DNA from: Isoetes taiwanensis
Lineage: Eukaryota > Streptophyta > Lycopodiopsida > Isoetales > Isoetaceae
Length of the DNA: 64,000 bases
Reading direction: 5' to 3'
Assembly: GCA_021234155.1 (NCBI GenBank)
Contig: JAJEKV010000040.1
Coordinates: 8,123,161-8,187,160 of the forward strand
Below are positions 11,931-23,038 of the stretch, one piece after another. Each line of letters begins with the position of its first letter. Positions within the stretch are counted from its first letter, which is position 1. The notes below the pieces were generated by a model. It was given only the letters and a program-made list of their open reading frames with translations. It was not told the DNA's origin and did no database searches. A program made the translations under genes and the position numbers.

Positions 11931-12765
11931 TATCCCTTTAGATGCTTGATTTGGTTGCATAACATCTAAAGGGTTAGAGATAAATGCAATTTGATCATTA
12001 TATCTAGAAGGTGTCATTGCATTGAATGTAGTTCAAACTATGGATATTATAAACTATGTTGTGAGCTTCTGTTAAAAGTTTTTTTAATATTATTGTATCT
12101 TCCTTGATTGTTGATTTTTATTTGTAACTATAGTACAATATATCTAAAGCTATAGAATTTACATTTTTTTCTTTGTCCAGTTAGAAAAAATAGCTAAGTG
12201 AAAGTTTCTAGTAGTTAATTCAAAAGTTTTGTCAAGTTCAAATATATAATGATAATAATAACTTTAGCCAAATGTATATCATAAAATACTGTAAAATTTT
12301 AAAAAATAGCCAAACCATTTTCCATGAAAAAAATATATAGTATGCTTAATTTTTTCCCTGCGTATAGGGTTGTAACCAATTTTGGTCTGTAAATGATTTT
12401 TTGTAAGTTGTTCATTTTCAAATGTAACCATTTTGTGTGCTCATTTTGGAGCATCTTGTAAAAAAGAATAAAATTGGAGGACTTTCTCTCTTAAACTTGG
12501 ACAACATGAAGACCTGGAAAATTGCAAAAATTTGCACCATGATGAATAAGAAATTACATATATCAAAAACAGCTTTTTAGGACAATTTTCTCAACCTCCC
12601 TCTTTATTTGAATGAATAAAGAAGGCGAAGTGGACCGTTATTAACAAAAGTAGATATACTTGAAATCGCATCGGGCACAATATAAATGAATCAAATCTAT
12701 CATTCTTTATGTTATGTAGCCTTAAACAAAGCAATATAAAGATTTCATCATTTCAACATGGACAG

Positions 12766-13013
12766 CAGTTGCATCTAGAAATGGGGATCTTAAAAATCCA
12801 TTGCCTTAAGGTCACGGGTTCAAGTACGACTAACCGGTCTTGTGATAGAGACTTTAAACCTGCTATATGTACTCAATAATCACATACAAAGCAGCTCCTA
12901 GAATATCGTACTTATGCAGTGGATTGGCTTCCACGTGATGTAGAATGTACTCACGATGTAAAGATGAATAAAATGACGTCCTTCAATAAAAAAAACAGTT
13001 ACATCTAGAAATG
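12766..13013 (+). mobile_element. tRNA-derived SINE with 18-bp target-site duplications
   Basis: The element body is 12784-12995 (212 bp). It is flanked by CAGTTGCATCTAGAAATG at 12766-12783 and the same 18-mer with one mismatch (A for G) at 12996-13013. The body has an RNA polymerase III B-box-like GGTTCAAGTAC near 12823, preceded by a CCTTAAGGTCACG segment as in tRNA-derived SINEs, and ends in an A-rich tail (AATAAAAAAAA). The A box is weak. Long target duplications plus an A-tail show LINE-mediated insertion, fairly recent given the single mismatch. Confidence 0.8.
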
Positions 13014-13199
13014 TAAAAAATGTACACAATGCGAAGAGGATTACAAAGTTTATCGAGTGAAATTACAAGTATATTTTTAAATTGTATTGTATTATATATG
13101 TCAAAATAATCCTTTCTCCAGCTCCAAACAAATGAATGAATGCTTCAGTCTAGCTCCGAACAAAATATGGTTGCGCTGCCTAATTTGAAGCCCCATTCA

Positions 13200-13980
13200 T
13201 TTTTAAAGAATAGAATAGAACATAGTTTTTATCCTCCACGAAGACTAATCGGCCTACGGGACCCAAAAAGAAGGCGCAGCAAATGTATCACTGTCCGGGT
13301 TCGCCCCGAAGGATTTTCGGGGGAAGAAACGGGAATAAGAGTGATGTCGAATTGTACAGACATCTATTATGAGGGGAAAAAAATATGTACACATATCAGG
13401 CGAGTGCCCGAGGACCGAGCTGATCCTGACGATCCATGACCTCTTGAAGGTATGATCCCAGCATCCGCACCGAAGCCGTGCTCGACATCTTATGCAAGGA
13501 CTGGCCAGGCCGGATCAGTTCAGCATAGCGTGTCCGAATATCGTCATATGCCAGATAGCTTTGAAGGGTGTGGCACTCGTATTCCATAGCTCCAACTTGG
13601 CAGCGTTGACAAAGCCTCTCTCGGCGTGGCTCCCCAATCCATCTCCCCATCTCAATGAGATGGTGTGCGCCGGTGCAGATAGAGGCAATGGATCTCCACT
13701 TTTTCATGGATAGATGCGCGCAGGTAAGATTGCCGACCCCGCTCCAGCGTGGGGTTTATGTGGTGCTGGTAATGTGCCGTCTTGACCTGTTCAAGGGTGC
13801 TGGCATCCCATAGCTTGTTGAGGAAGCATGTATCAAGTTATTGTCTGAGGCTGTGGCAATCTACCTCCATTTGCACTTGGGATGCACCTGTGCTCCTGCA
13901 ACTTTCATCCGGCCAGCCACTGAGCTCTCTTGAGGCGCCATTGCCACGTGTAAGCGAGGTTAGGGAGGAAATATAGGTGG
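13200..13980 (-). mobile_element. LINE-A copy 1, 3' end only
   Basis: The minus-strand open frame 13707-13396 contains R-L-C-Q-R-C-Q-V-G-A-M-E-Y-E-C-H, the degenerate Cys-rich C-terminal segment of LINE ORF2 proteins (normally C-x2-C-x4-E-D-E-x-H). The 3' end at about 13200-13262 has the family signature (GGCCGATTAGTC-type motif followed by a TATTCTATTC-type tail), also seen in copies 2 and 3. The copy is 5'-truncated near 13980. Not functional. Confidence 0.75.
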
Positions 13981-14359
13981 TGAGCCATTATACACTGAGA
14001 GAGTTAACATCATAATCTATGGCCGCAGTGAATATAGTAGGCATATATGTCCTCCATGTATAATCCATAATAGTAAAAAATAATGGAATCTTTTTGCCAG
14101 CCTGTATATGGTTCTCTGTGTTTCAAAACTTTATAATATGGAACACTTCAAAAAAAAAACAAAAAAGTGAATAAAATAGAATAGAATATATTTCTATCGT
14201 CCACAAAATGGGACCCATACAAAGAAAAGAGCAGCAAGCATATTACTGTCAGAATTAAAAAACACCCGCCCCTAAGGGTTTTCTAGGGAAAAACGTTAAC
14301 AGTAATAAGTATGCTGGTATACTGTACAATCATATACAACAATTCAAGACCGCTCTGAA

Positions 14360-16345
14360 GGGCATAATTGAGTCCGCGTGTCCATAACCTCCTGAAGATA
14401 TGAACCTAACAAGCCCACTGAGGTCTTGTTCAACAGCACATGCAACGGTTGGTTTGGGAGAAGAAACTGGTCATACTGTGCCCGGATATGTTCGAATGCT
14501 GGGCAGGTTTGAAGGGCGTGACATTCATCCTCAATGGCCCCCTATTGGCAACAGTGACAGATCCTGTGAGTCCATCAACTTCTCTCAATGTGGAGGTGAT
14601 ATGCACCCGTGCGAATGGAAGCTATCACTCTGCGCTTCTTCATGGGCAAAGGGGTGCACAAATAGTATTGTGGACCTCTTTTTGAGCATTGGATTGACTT
14701 GCTGCCGATAGTGTGCCATTTTAACATGTGTCAGAGCCTCTGCATCCCATAGCTTGTGAAGAAAGCAAGCGTCCAGATACTAGTGCACTGTGTTCCTTTT
14801 TTGTCCGTGCTTGCACGCATCTGTGTGCTTGTACATTCCAACGAGAGGACTGGTGACCCCAGACATACAACTCTGCCTTGTGGCTATTGCTCTGCATGGC
14901 ATATAATGATTTCCAATTTGTTGTGGCACGCAACCTGATGGAAGCATCCCAGTGTGTGGTAGTAGAAAACTCGATCCCCAAATACTTATAGGACAGAGCT
15001 ATCTCTATATCTTGTCCCTGGTAAGTAAATGAGGGAAGCCTTGGCTGACGAGATGATGGAACTAGCAGCACGATAGTTTTGGCCAAGTTAACCCTCATGC
15101 CAGTGAACTGGCAGAAAGTGTCTAGAGCATCCAGATGTCGTAGCATGTTTTCTGGGGTATATGCTAGAAGGTCAACGTCATCAACATATATGAATTGCCG
15201 AATATGTGGTGCATAAGCTGAACGTACCCCCCCCCCTTCCCCCCAGTGCTCAACAAGCCAATCTTCTAGCTGATCAATGTATAGGCCTAAGAGTGTCGGG
15301 GAGAGAGGGCAACCCTAGCGTACTCCAATACTACTGATGACAGGCTGCCTTGACGGTATGAGATGGTCCGAGCATGCCTCAAATAACCTGTAGATTGTAT
15401 TTTGCAAGTCGATGGAGGTGCCCAGTTGCATCAATCTGTCCCACAACTTGTCCCGAGGTACTGTGTCAAAAGCTTTTGCAAAATCCACGAAGCAACAGTA
15501 CAGGTTTTGCCAGCAATTCCTGCTATCGTCAATTAGTGTTCACAGAGTGAAGATATGGTCAATCGTGGAATGCCTGGGTCAGAAGCCTGTCTGCGTCAGA
15601 GCATGCACCTCTGATTCCTCTATCCATATCATCAGCCGCTACTCAAGGATGTTAGCCAGCAATTTTGCAAAGAGAGAGAGCTGACCATAATGGTGCGATA
15701 GTTGGCTGGGTTGTGAGGGTCACCTGCCTTGTATATGGGCACAACTATACTAGTAGTCCACTTTGGGGGGGGGAGGGGGGAGACAGGCGCCATTGGGGGG
15801 GCCAACCCACTTGAGAAGTTCTGCCTGCATACCATCCAGATCTGTTGCCTTCCCATTAGCGAGGCATTGAAGGCCCATTATGACATCCCCCTCTGTAATG
15901 ACCAGTGCTAGACCCATCTGCAGAGGGACTGCTGCTCGACCCCCTAGTGGATCATAAAGCTGCTGTAAGTAGTGTACGCATTGCTTACTGGTGCTCTGCG
16001 AGGAATCTGGCTTTCTTAGTCTTGAGGAAGGAGTGATATTGCCTGATGGCATGTGTGCAGATGGTGGGGTCAATGACTTGTCGGAGTCAGCATTTCATCT
16101 CCCTACATTCGTCATCAAACCAGTGGTTGCGGGGGAAGGTATTAGCTCCCCAGGGCCTCCGTGAGCGGCCTCATCCAAAGCATCTGTCACCGGTCGTCAG
16201 AAGGAGCCGAGTCCGCTGGGCAGTCTGTTGCTGAAGTGTGAGAAGCTGTAGCATTCTCTCCAGGTCCTACTCAAGCATCCAGGCATATGTGTTATGAATA
16301 TGGTAGCTCGAAGGAGTGGTCTTGGACGTTAGTCTTGGTGGACTA
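14360..16345 (-). pseudogene. LINE-A ORF2 reverse transcriptase region, degenerate
   Basis: Minus-strand segments read as W-F-D-D-E-C-R-E-M-K (near 16120, the linker ahead of the RT), K-A-G-D-P-H-N-P-A-N-Y-R-T-I (near 15700, RT palm start), a D-x-x-K-A-F-D-T-V-like segment near 15465, a Y-V-D-D box near 15190, then V-N-L-A-K-T and S-Y-K-Y-L-G-I-E-F (14990-15090). These are consecutive motifs of a non-LTR reverse transcriptase, spread over several frames. A poly-C/G run near 15223 and 15770 adds frameshifts. Confidence 0.8.
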
Positions 16346-17129
16346 GCATGGGTGTGTAAGAATGACAAATTATGGGCAAAGCAAGGCAAATGAATGGCAA
16401 GGAAACCTTATAATGGTTATGGTTAAATAATATCATGGAGCCAAGATATTATTTAATGATTAAAGTTTTAGAGTTTAAATATAGTTGAGCCAAGATAGTA
16501 TCTTACATTTAAAAGCCAAAGATTAATATAAAAGGAACTAAAGCCAAAATTAGTTTGAAAGGAAAAGATAGACGTGACTATTAAAGAAAGGATGGGCATG
16601 AATAGTTATTATTGGACGACCACTTTTTGGACAAACTACTTTAGCTTTAACTCTAATTCTAATATCTCCTTGACCATGTGACCACAATCATGTTTTGATA
16701 GACCGCCCTTGCTTATTGCTCTGCCATTGCCAGCAAGCCTTGCCATAATTCTGCTACTTCTTAGCACCGAGTGACCCGGTTGGGCGGTGAACTACCAAAG
16801 ACTGGTTATTGTATCTACATCTAGCTCTAGTTTTGGTGAACTAAGAGCTTGAGCAATCTGAGTTAATGGTGTAACTCGTATCCTATGTTTATTGGATCTT
16901 AGCTTATTTGTCTTTTTATTTCATACTTAGATCATTTTGTCATTGCTAACGGTTTATTCTTATTTCATACTTAGATCATTTTGTCATTGCCAACGCTTTA
17001 TTCTGTGGATTATGTAGCAAACCTGGACGGTTTACAGGTTATGAGATTATGATTTGTTTGAAGAAGTCTGGTATTCTATTTAGAAGAGATAAAAGGTATG
17101 GTTCATTGTTGTGAACTATAACAATTAAA
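16346..17129. other. Insertion inside LINE-A copy 2 (unclassified part)
   Basis: AT-rich DNA unlike the surrounding GC-rich LINE. LINE sequence stops near 16345 and resumes at about 17463. No open frame and no terminal repeat was recognised. It contains a 44-bp tandem duplication at 16918-17005. It may be a solo LTR or another non-coding element; no target duplication was found to prove it. Confidence 0.45.
16918..17005. repeat. Tandem duplication, 44-bp unit
   Basis: ATTTCATACTTAGATCATTT and the following bases to TTTATTCTT occur twice head to tail, with two mismatches in TTGCTAACGG versus TTGCCAACGC. Confidence 0.8.
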
Positions 17130-17462
17130 TGTTATGCACTAGCACTTCTAGTGATAACCAACACACCAAAAGGGCGAATCCTTCAAGGAAATCGTTATCC
17201 AATGGGCCCCAACCTTTCCAGGCTTTATCTCATACCCCACAGACTGTATCAATTCCTCCCCTCCCTCGAGATGCTTGCCCTCAAGCATGTGGAACACACC
17301 AATGTTGCCAAGAGGAATTGAACCTTGTCTCTGATACCAAATGTTATGCACTTGCACCTCTTAGATAACCAACACACCAAAAGGGTGGATCCTTCAAGGA
17401 AATCGCTATCCAATGGGCCCCAATCTTTCCTGTGCTTTATCCCTTTTTACCGCATCGTATCA
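17130..17462 (-). mobile_element. TRIM (mini LTR retrotransposon), minus strand
   Basis: Two direct repeats of about 121 bp (17130-17251 and 17342-17462), each starting TGTTATGCAC and ending GTATCA, so TG...CA ends like LTRs. On the minus strand the inner end of the 17342-17462 repeat is followed within 2 bases by TGGTATCAGAGAC (17327-17339), matching the usual primer-binding site for initiator methionine tRNA (TGGTATCAGAGC). A purine tract GAGGGAGGGGAGGAAT directly precedes the other repeat. The interior is only about 90 bp and encodes nothing. This is the defining TRIM layout, mobilised in trans by other LTR elements. No matching 5-bp target duplication was seen. Confidence 0.8.
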
Positions 17463-18345
17463 ATATGTCTGCGCGATGGTCATAATCCAAAAATACATGG
17501 GGTGCTAAGGCAATGGTCGTGACGGTGGGTGCCTCGCTCTATGTGCAAGAACGTGGGCCGGTGGTCTGAAGCTACTTCCTCGCCCCGACTATTTGTTCCA
17601 ATGCTGAAATGGATAATCGTGCAGATCTTTGCTCCTCTCGCCAAGATCGTACTCCACCACACTAGTGCCCCCACGGTTCTCCTGCTTCCAATTGCACCAA
17701 GATGGCCACCGGTATAGCCCATTGGAAATGACCAAGTTAAAGACACTGTCGAGCAACAACAACTGTCTACCATAACGTGTCATCTGGCTGTCATCTGACG
17801 TCCTTGGTTAAGCCACCTCTGCGAGGTCTAGTTGCAACACATTCTCTGCGAGGGGTTCAAATTTTGGGATTTGCTCAGCCCCTGTGCGTGCATTAAAGTC
17901 TCCAAGCAGCATGACCTTTCCCAATTATTTCTGCGGCTGTCATATAGATCGACATAGGGCTCTAGCCTGTCCACATCCAAGTGGGTGTGGTAGAAGTTGC
18001 TCTCGGCATGTGGGAAGTGGCAGGCTGCCACAAAGAGAGGGCTACCACCGCAGTTATGCACGCGCACCCACAGGTATCTGTTATGCTTGTCCGTCTTGCA
18101 CAGGGAAACTGGCTGTGCCAAGGCTGTCTAGTAGTAGCAAGTGACCCCTCTGTCTCCCTGCTTTCCTGTGCATTCATTGAAAATGGAGTGGCGTTGGTGT
18201 CCCCGTAAGTCGGGTAGCCTGTGTCCGGCATGCTCCGAAGATGAGGTCCATATCGGTGGCAACCGAGTTGAGACTATCACCCTTCTGTCATGGAAAGCCC
18301 CCACAATTCCAAGAGACCATACGAAGGCACAAACCCTATTTGCTT
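17463..18345 (-). pseudogene. LINE-A endonuclease domain, degenerate
   Basis: Minus-strand frames show a start resembling R-M-V-S-W-N-C-G-G near 18310, then L-W-V-R-V, P-L-F-V-A-A-C-H-F-P (near 18010-18060) and near the end E-V-A-S-D-H-R-P (near 17570). This is the S-D-H box that closes the apurinic endonuclease-like nuclease of non-LTR elements. Frameshifts and stops separate the parts. Confidence 0.75.
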
Positions 18346-19800
18346 GCAGGAGCCGCTATTGCAAATCCAGTGGTGGTGGCACAAGGGGTGGCAGGAGAGG
18401 TGGGGGCAACATGTAGTGTTGCAGTAGTGGCAGGTGGGGCCACTAGAGTAGGATGTGTGGCTAGGATTCCATTAGAAGGGCCTCGAGGGTTCGAGGTGCA
18501 TGCCTCAGCGTTTGGTTGCGGGAAGACCTGCATCCTTCCCTAGACTAGTCCCGCTGCTCCTCCCTATTTGCCGAAGTTTCTGACTTTTTCCAACTCGCAC
18601 CTGCGGGCTTCCTGCTGTGCAGGGGTCAGATCCCGATCAATGTACAGGGCGGTCCCCTTCAACTGCCTGCCCTGATGCAGGATTGCTGCTCACTCTTGCG
18701 CATCCCTGACTGTGAAGGCGACCACCCGGGGGCAGTCAGAGCGCTGAGCTCCATGGCATCTTGCCCTAGCAATTTATACGGATGTCTGCAATGTCATCTG
18801 GGCCAAGATCTGTGTCTGGAGCCCGGCAATGAGGTGCTCTCCTATCTCTTCTGTCGGGCCACGCACCACCACATTGTGATTCCTGCAGCTCTGAGGTTGT
18901 CGCGGTAGGTGCTGGTTGCGATGTGTGGGGCATGGGCTGTGGCCTGCGTTGGGGTGGTGGCGGCATGGGGCGGCCTGGTGGTGCAGCATTGGGTGGCCCC
19001 AGTTGACATTTTACAGGTTGCTGGACATGTGGAATTGGTGTGTCCTGTGTTGCTGCTTCTGCTTTCTGAAGTCGGGAGCTCAGCTCCTGCTGGACTTGGT
19101 GTTGCCTTGCCAGTTCTTGCGTGCACTGCCGCAAATGTTCATTGGCCTTTGCATGGAGGCCCTTGCCTTGCTGGGCAACGACATCCCGAAGCTCTTGGAC
19201 CTCCTGGTCTCGTGTCAAGACCCTACTCAGAAAGGTTCTCAGCTCTGCTTGGCTTGCTTCAGAGGTGGCCTAAATGCTTCATATCGTGGTGGCGGCATCT
19301 TCAACTTCTGACTGGAGGCAGGAGATGGTTGCCATTGTCTTCTGCTCAGCACGCTGCCTATGCTGTGTCTAGGCTTCTATGGTGGTGGAGAGGGAGTCCA
19401 TGCTGGCTCGCAGGTCAACAAGACCCTGCTTCTCCACCTCTGATTGGAGCCAAGATGTGGTTGCCATTGTCTCCCGCACTGTCTGTTCTCTGTCCTAGGT
19501 TATGGCTTCCACGGTGGTGGACAGAGAGTCCAGGCGGGCTTGCATTTCAGTGAGCTCCTGCCTGTCCTGTTGCATCTCAAAGTGTGCTAAGCCGAGGAAG
19601 GTCTCTGTCTACTGTGCCTCCAGCTCTGCGATCCGCTGCTTCTCTGTCGCCAGCTGCCTTCCCAGCACATGGGATATTGAGGACTGCATCTCTGCTGCTA
19701 GACATGCGCTTCGTGCACTGTTATCTACAACACTGGCCTGGAGCTGGCTCCAAGGCTCTGCTGGTGCTAGGTTCACTGTGGGCCTGAGCAATCAACCTCA
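18336..19800 (-). pseudogene. LINE-A ORF1 (coiled-coil, nucleic-acid-binding), degenerate
   Basis: On the minus strand, frames 19791-19609 and 19218-18766 encode Glu/Gln/Leu-rich helical sequence (for example Q-E-V-Q-E-L-R-D-V-V-A-Q-Q) and then a proline-rich region. Downstream, L-K-G-T-A-L-Y-I-D-R-D-L-T-P-A-Q-Q resembles the C-terminal segment of plant LINE ORF1 proteins. A coiled-coil unit is duplicated at DNA level with a spacing of about 132 bp (repeats of GGTTGCCATTGTC at 19325 and 19459, of GGTGGTGG at 19381 and 19513). Stops interrupt it. Confidence 0.7.
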
Positions 19801-20038
19801 CCCTGTCGGGCCGATTTTGATGATTGGGTTTTGGCCCGGGCCTCCCTCTTCATGGAAGAGGAGGCTTCTCCCTTGTGCATGATGTCTGATCGGGGCCGTT
19901 TCCGTAGAGGCCCTTCAATTTAGTTCTCCCAAGCAGGGTTGTCCTACAGATGGCGGGGGTGCCTGGGCAGTAAATTGGGTCTGGCCCGGGGCTTGGGGCT
20001 GAGGTGTGTCTATTTTCAAGTCATGGGTTGCATGCATG

Positions 20039-20215
20039 GCCATACTGTCTACCAGCTGCCATAGAAACCCCTAGCAAACAGCTTGAAAAAGTGCCAATTT
20101 GGGCCCCGAACCAAAGCCAAGCATGTAGGTATCATGCACCTTTGGAAAGATCTCTGACCAGTTTTCAGACGAGTCCAGACACACAAAAATCTAACACTAG
20201 ATGTGTGAAGTAAAG
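20039..20215 (+). repeat. Repeat A, first fragment (split by LINE-B)
   Basis: Matches the start of a repeat present again at 33421-33660. Shared strings include CTGCCATAGAAACCC-like, AAAGCCAA(A/G)CATGTAG and AAAGATCTCTGA. It ends at ACTAGATGTG, where LINE-B begins, and resumes at 23039. No coding capacity is seen, so its class is unknown. Confidence 0.65.
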
Positions 20216-23038
20216 TGAAGTGAAGAGTATTATTTCGCCTGGTGAGACCATCAGGTCTATTAGACGCTAAGAAAACACAGTCTCATAGTCAAAAACAAAT
20301 TCATGTGACAACGCAGTCGAGTGGCTCATCATCAGGCTCTCTATCCTCTTCGTCATCAATCACATCCTTATTAGCTTTTAAGATTGTTTCTCGCATTTGT
20401 AATACATCTAAAAAAAGCTAGCAACTCTTGTTGCTGGTAGCTCAAAGAATATTAAGAGATTAGGTACATCCATATCAAACCTGTCCCTTAGAGCTTGATA
20501 AGCTGGGCATCTCAATAGTACATGTTCCTCATCTTCGACCTCGCTTGATCCACAAACCCTGCATACTCTGTGTTCATGGGCAATCGCATACCACCTCCCA
20601 ACCTCCACCTCAAGGTGGTGTGCACTCAACTCATTCTCATCCTGCATATAGCATGCCTTTTCTTGATGGAAATATTTTCATTCAGATAGCACATTTCACA
20701 CAACAGAGGGTTCATAAACTCTCTATAATGCATCATCCTTGTGCCCGGTCTATGCCATACCCTGTTCAACACTATTTCTCCTACCCAATTCCGGTCTTTA
20801 TTACTTCCTAGATTCTCAATGTTAATCGCCCAATTCTTCAGCCAGACCATCCCATCCCCATACCACCCTTTTCCAAATGACTCCTTTCGAGCCATTCGTG
20901 GGTAACTAGCTTCATCTTGGCTGTTTAACTTACTCAAATACATAAGAAATTGGCATAAGGCCTCGCATTCCAAAGGAAGCATTCCACGTTCTGCCAGCAT
21001 TATTTCATATGGAGTTTGTACCTTTACGCCTAATTCTACATGTAGAAATTTCTTTTGCACTTTCTCTATTTTTTGCCATTGATCTAGAGGCAGCCCTGGC
21101 CCCCAAACTTCACAGCCATATAGGATCATTGCCTGTACCAATGTTTTGAAAAGCATCCTCTTTAAGCTGAACTTCCATATGTTTGCTTCTTCATTTCCTC
21201 TGCATTGCAAAAAAGGCTTTGAGTCCCCCATTTATTCTTTTCTCCACTGTCTGATTCCACCTGAAATGTTTGTCCACGATTAAGCCCAGATACTTATAGG
21301 ATGTCGAGATCTCAATCGCGCTGCCCTTATAGACGGACTCATAGTTCTTGTCTAGCATTGTACCAAATATCACCACTTTGGTTTTGCTCAGGTTCACATA
21401 TAAACCCTTGGCATCACAAAAAAAAGCCAACACATCTAGGTGCCTTTGCATCCCTTCTTTACTGCGTGCAATCAGCACAATATCATCAGCATAGAGCAGC
21501 AGCTGAATAACATACCCAGCAGGTGTGGTCCTTCCATCACCATATCCCAAAAAGTGTTGGAGATAGCGGGCAACCCTGCTTAACTCCAATATTACTATCC
21601 ACTTTCTCTCTACACTCATTCACATACGGGAATGAAAGTTGCACCCATACCTTCTCATAAAACATTTTCATCACATCTTTTTATGCATCGGGCACGTTTA
21701 TTCTTTCCAAACTGGCCCATAAATTACTCTTGCATACTGTGTCAAATGCTTTGGTACAGTCTATGAATGCAGCGAAAAGTGGCTTTCTTTTCTCCTTGAC
21801 AGAGTCTATCATCGCTCGGAAAGTAACTAAGTGGTTGATGGTAGACTTTCAAGGTCTAAAACCTGCTTGCCCCTTGGCCCTGACATCATGCTACTCAGTC
21901 CATGTGCTGATTTTGAATTCTACTATGGTGGCATAAAGCTTCGCAAAAAGATTGCAAACCATAATCATTCTGTAATTATTGGGGTCACTTTTGTCACCGC
22001 CTTATGAATTGGTATCACCCTGTTTATTTGCCATGTATTAGGGAAGCCATCTCTAGCAACAGCATTTAGTAGATGTACTAGTGCGTCCACCATTTGTGGC
22101 CCAACCCATTTTAAGTAATTCCACCATCAAACCAAGGGAGTCTGGCGCCTTCCGGTTCCACATGGTACAGTCTTTTAACCTGATGCATCAAATCCTCCAC
22201 TTGCAATTGTGGTGTTTCATGTTAGCCCTGCTTAAGCTTCTTCAAAAAATCATACGGGTAACTAAGCAAGGATTGGACCAACTCCTCTTGCTTGCGTTGC
22301 AAAAAGGCTCTTTTTGTCCTCTTCACTCTCCTTAATGAATTGCAACCGTTCCTCCCCATGTGCCAGTTTATATTGTCTTATTTTCTCTTTACATTGTGCA
22401 TCGAACCACCCATTGCAAGGAAGTCCTTTTTTTTGCATACATGTAAAAATGACTTTTTAGCGGAGTCTCTAGTATAAGAGACGTCAAAGTAGAGTTCATC
22501 TCATCTGCCCCATGTGACCATGCCATATTTTCTATGCATTTTTCAAAAGCAGAAAGATACAATTCTGCCTTCCTGTCATCAACATAAATCTTACTAGATA
22601 TAGTATGCACTGGCTGTTGAGAAATTGTTTCAGAGACCCTAATGCTGGCAATGATAGGTACATGATCCGGTTCACTTCTCTTCCTCCAAAGTTTGCATGT
22701 CTATAACATGTTCTGCAAAGTATGCTGGTGCTATAAAATGATCAACCACACTCTTGCCTCGACATGTACATTTATCTGTATCAGGAAACCTTTTTGTGCC
22801 ATTGTAGATTAACATTTCCAAGCCACTACACATACCTAGCAAAGCATTCCCCATAGGAGTGGGCCATTGGTCCCTATCTTAAGAAACCCGATTCCATCCT
22901 ACTTCCCCTATTTCAGTGTCATCCAATTGCTCCATCCATATAGGATCCCCGCAATCACTTGACATTGCTGCTTGTTTGCTAGTTGTCCTGCCATTAAAAT
23001 CATCCACTAGTACCACTTTGCCTGACGACAAAAACAAA
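20216..23038 (-). mobile_element. LINE-B, 5'-truncated, with target-site duplication
   Basis: On the minus strand the element begins inside the endonuclease (V-D-D-F-N-G-R near 22990-23020). It continues through endonuclease and RT motifs and ends at about 20216-20225 with a short TTCAC-type tail. It is flanked by TGAAGTAAAG at 20206-20215 and again at about 23039-23048, a 10-bp target duplication. It sits inside repeat A, which continues on both sides. It belongs to a family different from LINE-A: the RT sequence and tail differ. Confidence 0.8.
20408..22900 (-). pseudogene. LINE-B ORF2 (endonuclease end and reverse transcriptase), degenerate
   Basis: Long minus-strand frames are 22854-22672 (endonuclease end, V-V-D-H-F), 21619-21191, 21231-20626 and 20647-20408. 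Motifs read in order: a G-F-R-P-type segment and F-I-D-C-T-K-A-F-D-T-V (near 21745), G-V-K-Q-G-C-P-L-S-P-like sequence (near 21570), Y-A-D-D-I-V-L-I-A (21470-21500, intact catalytic box), V-N-L-S-K-T-K, S-Y-K-Y-L-G-L, then W-G-P-G-L-P and a C-terminal C-R-V-C-G-S-x-E-V-E-D-E-E-H. Frameshifts near 21200-21230, 21540 and 20640 break it, but it is less decayed than LINE-C. Confidence 0.85.

Larger units (their letters stand above)
14165..19990 (-). mobile_element. LINE-A copy 2, near full length, interrupted by an insertion
   Basis: Read on the minus strand from about 19990: a coiled-coil ORF1 with internal repeats, a proline/alanine-rich stretch, an apurinic-type endonuclease domain starting with a V-S-W-N-C-G-G-like motif near 18300, a reverse transcriptase with a Y-V-D-D catalytic box near 15190, a Cys-rich C-terminus and a 3' end with a TATTCTATTC-type tail at about 14170. 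Sequence from about 16345 to 17462 is foreign and contains a mini-LTR element. Many stops and frameshifts make it inactive. Its order (ORF1, endonuclease, RT) is that of L1/Cin4-type non-LTR retrotransposons. Confidence 0.85.

Noticed and set aside
13396-16234. Several independent small host genes suggested by short open frames on both strands
   Set aside because: They overlap a LINE whose motifs explain the minus strand; plus-strand frames are shadows.
17117-17470. Target-site duplication for the TRIM element
   Set aside because: Flanks (TTAAA on the left, ATATG on the right) do not match, so none is claimed.
18909-19553. A 214-codon plus-strand open frame
   Set aside because: GC-rich shadow opposite the LINE-A ORF1; it has no recognisable domain and Leu/Trp/Cys-rich content typical of antisense frames.
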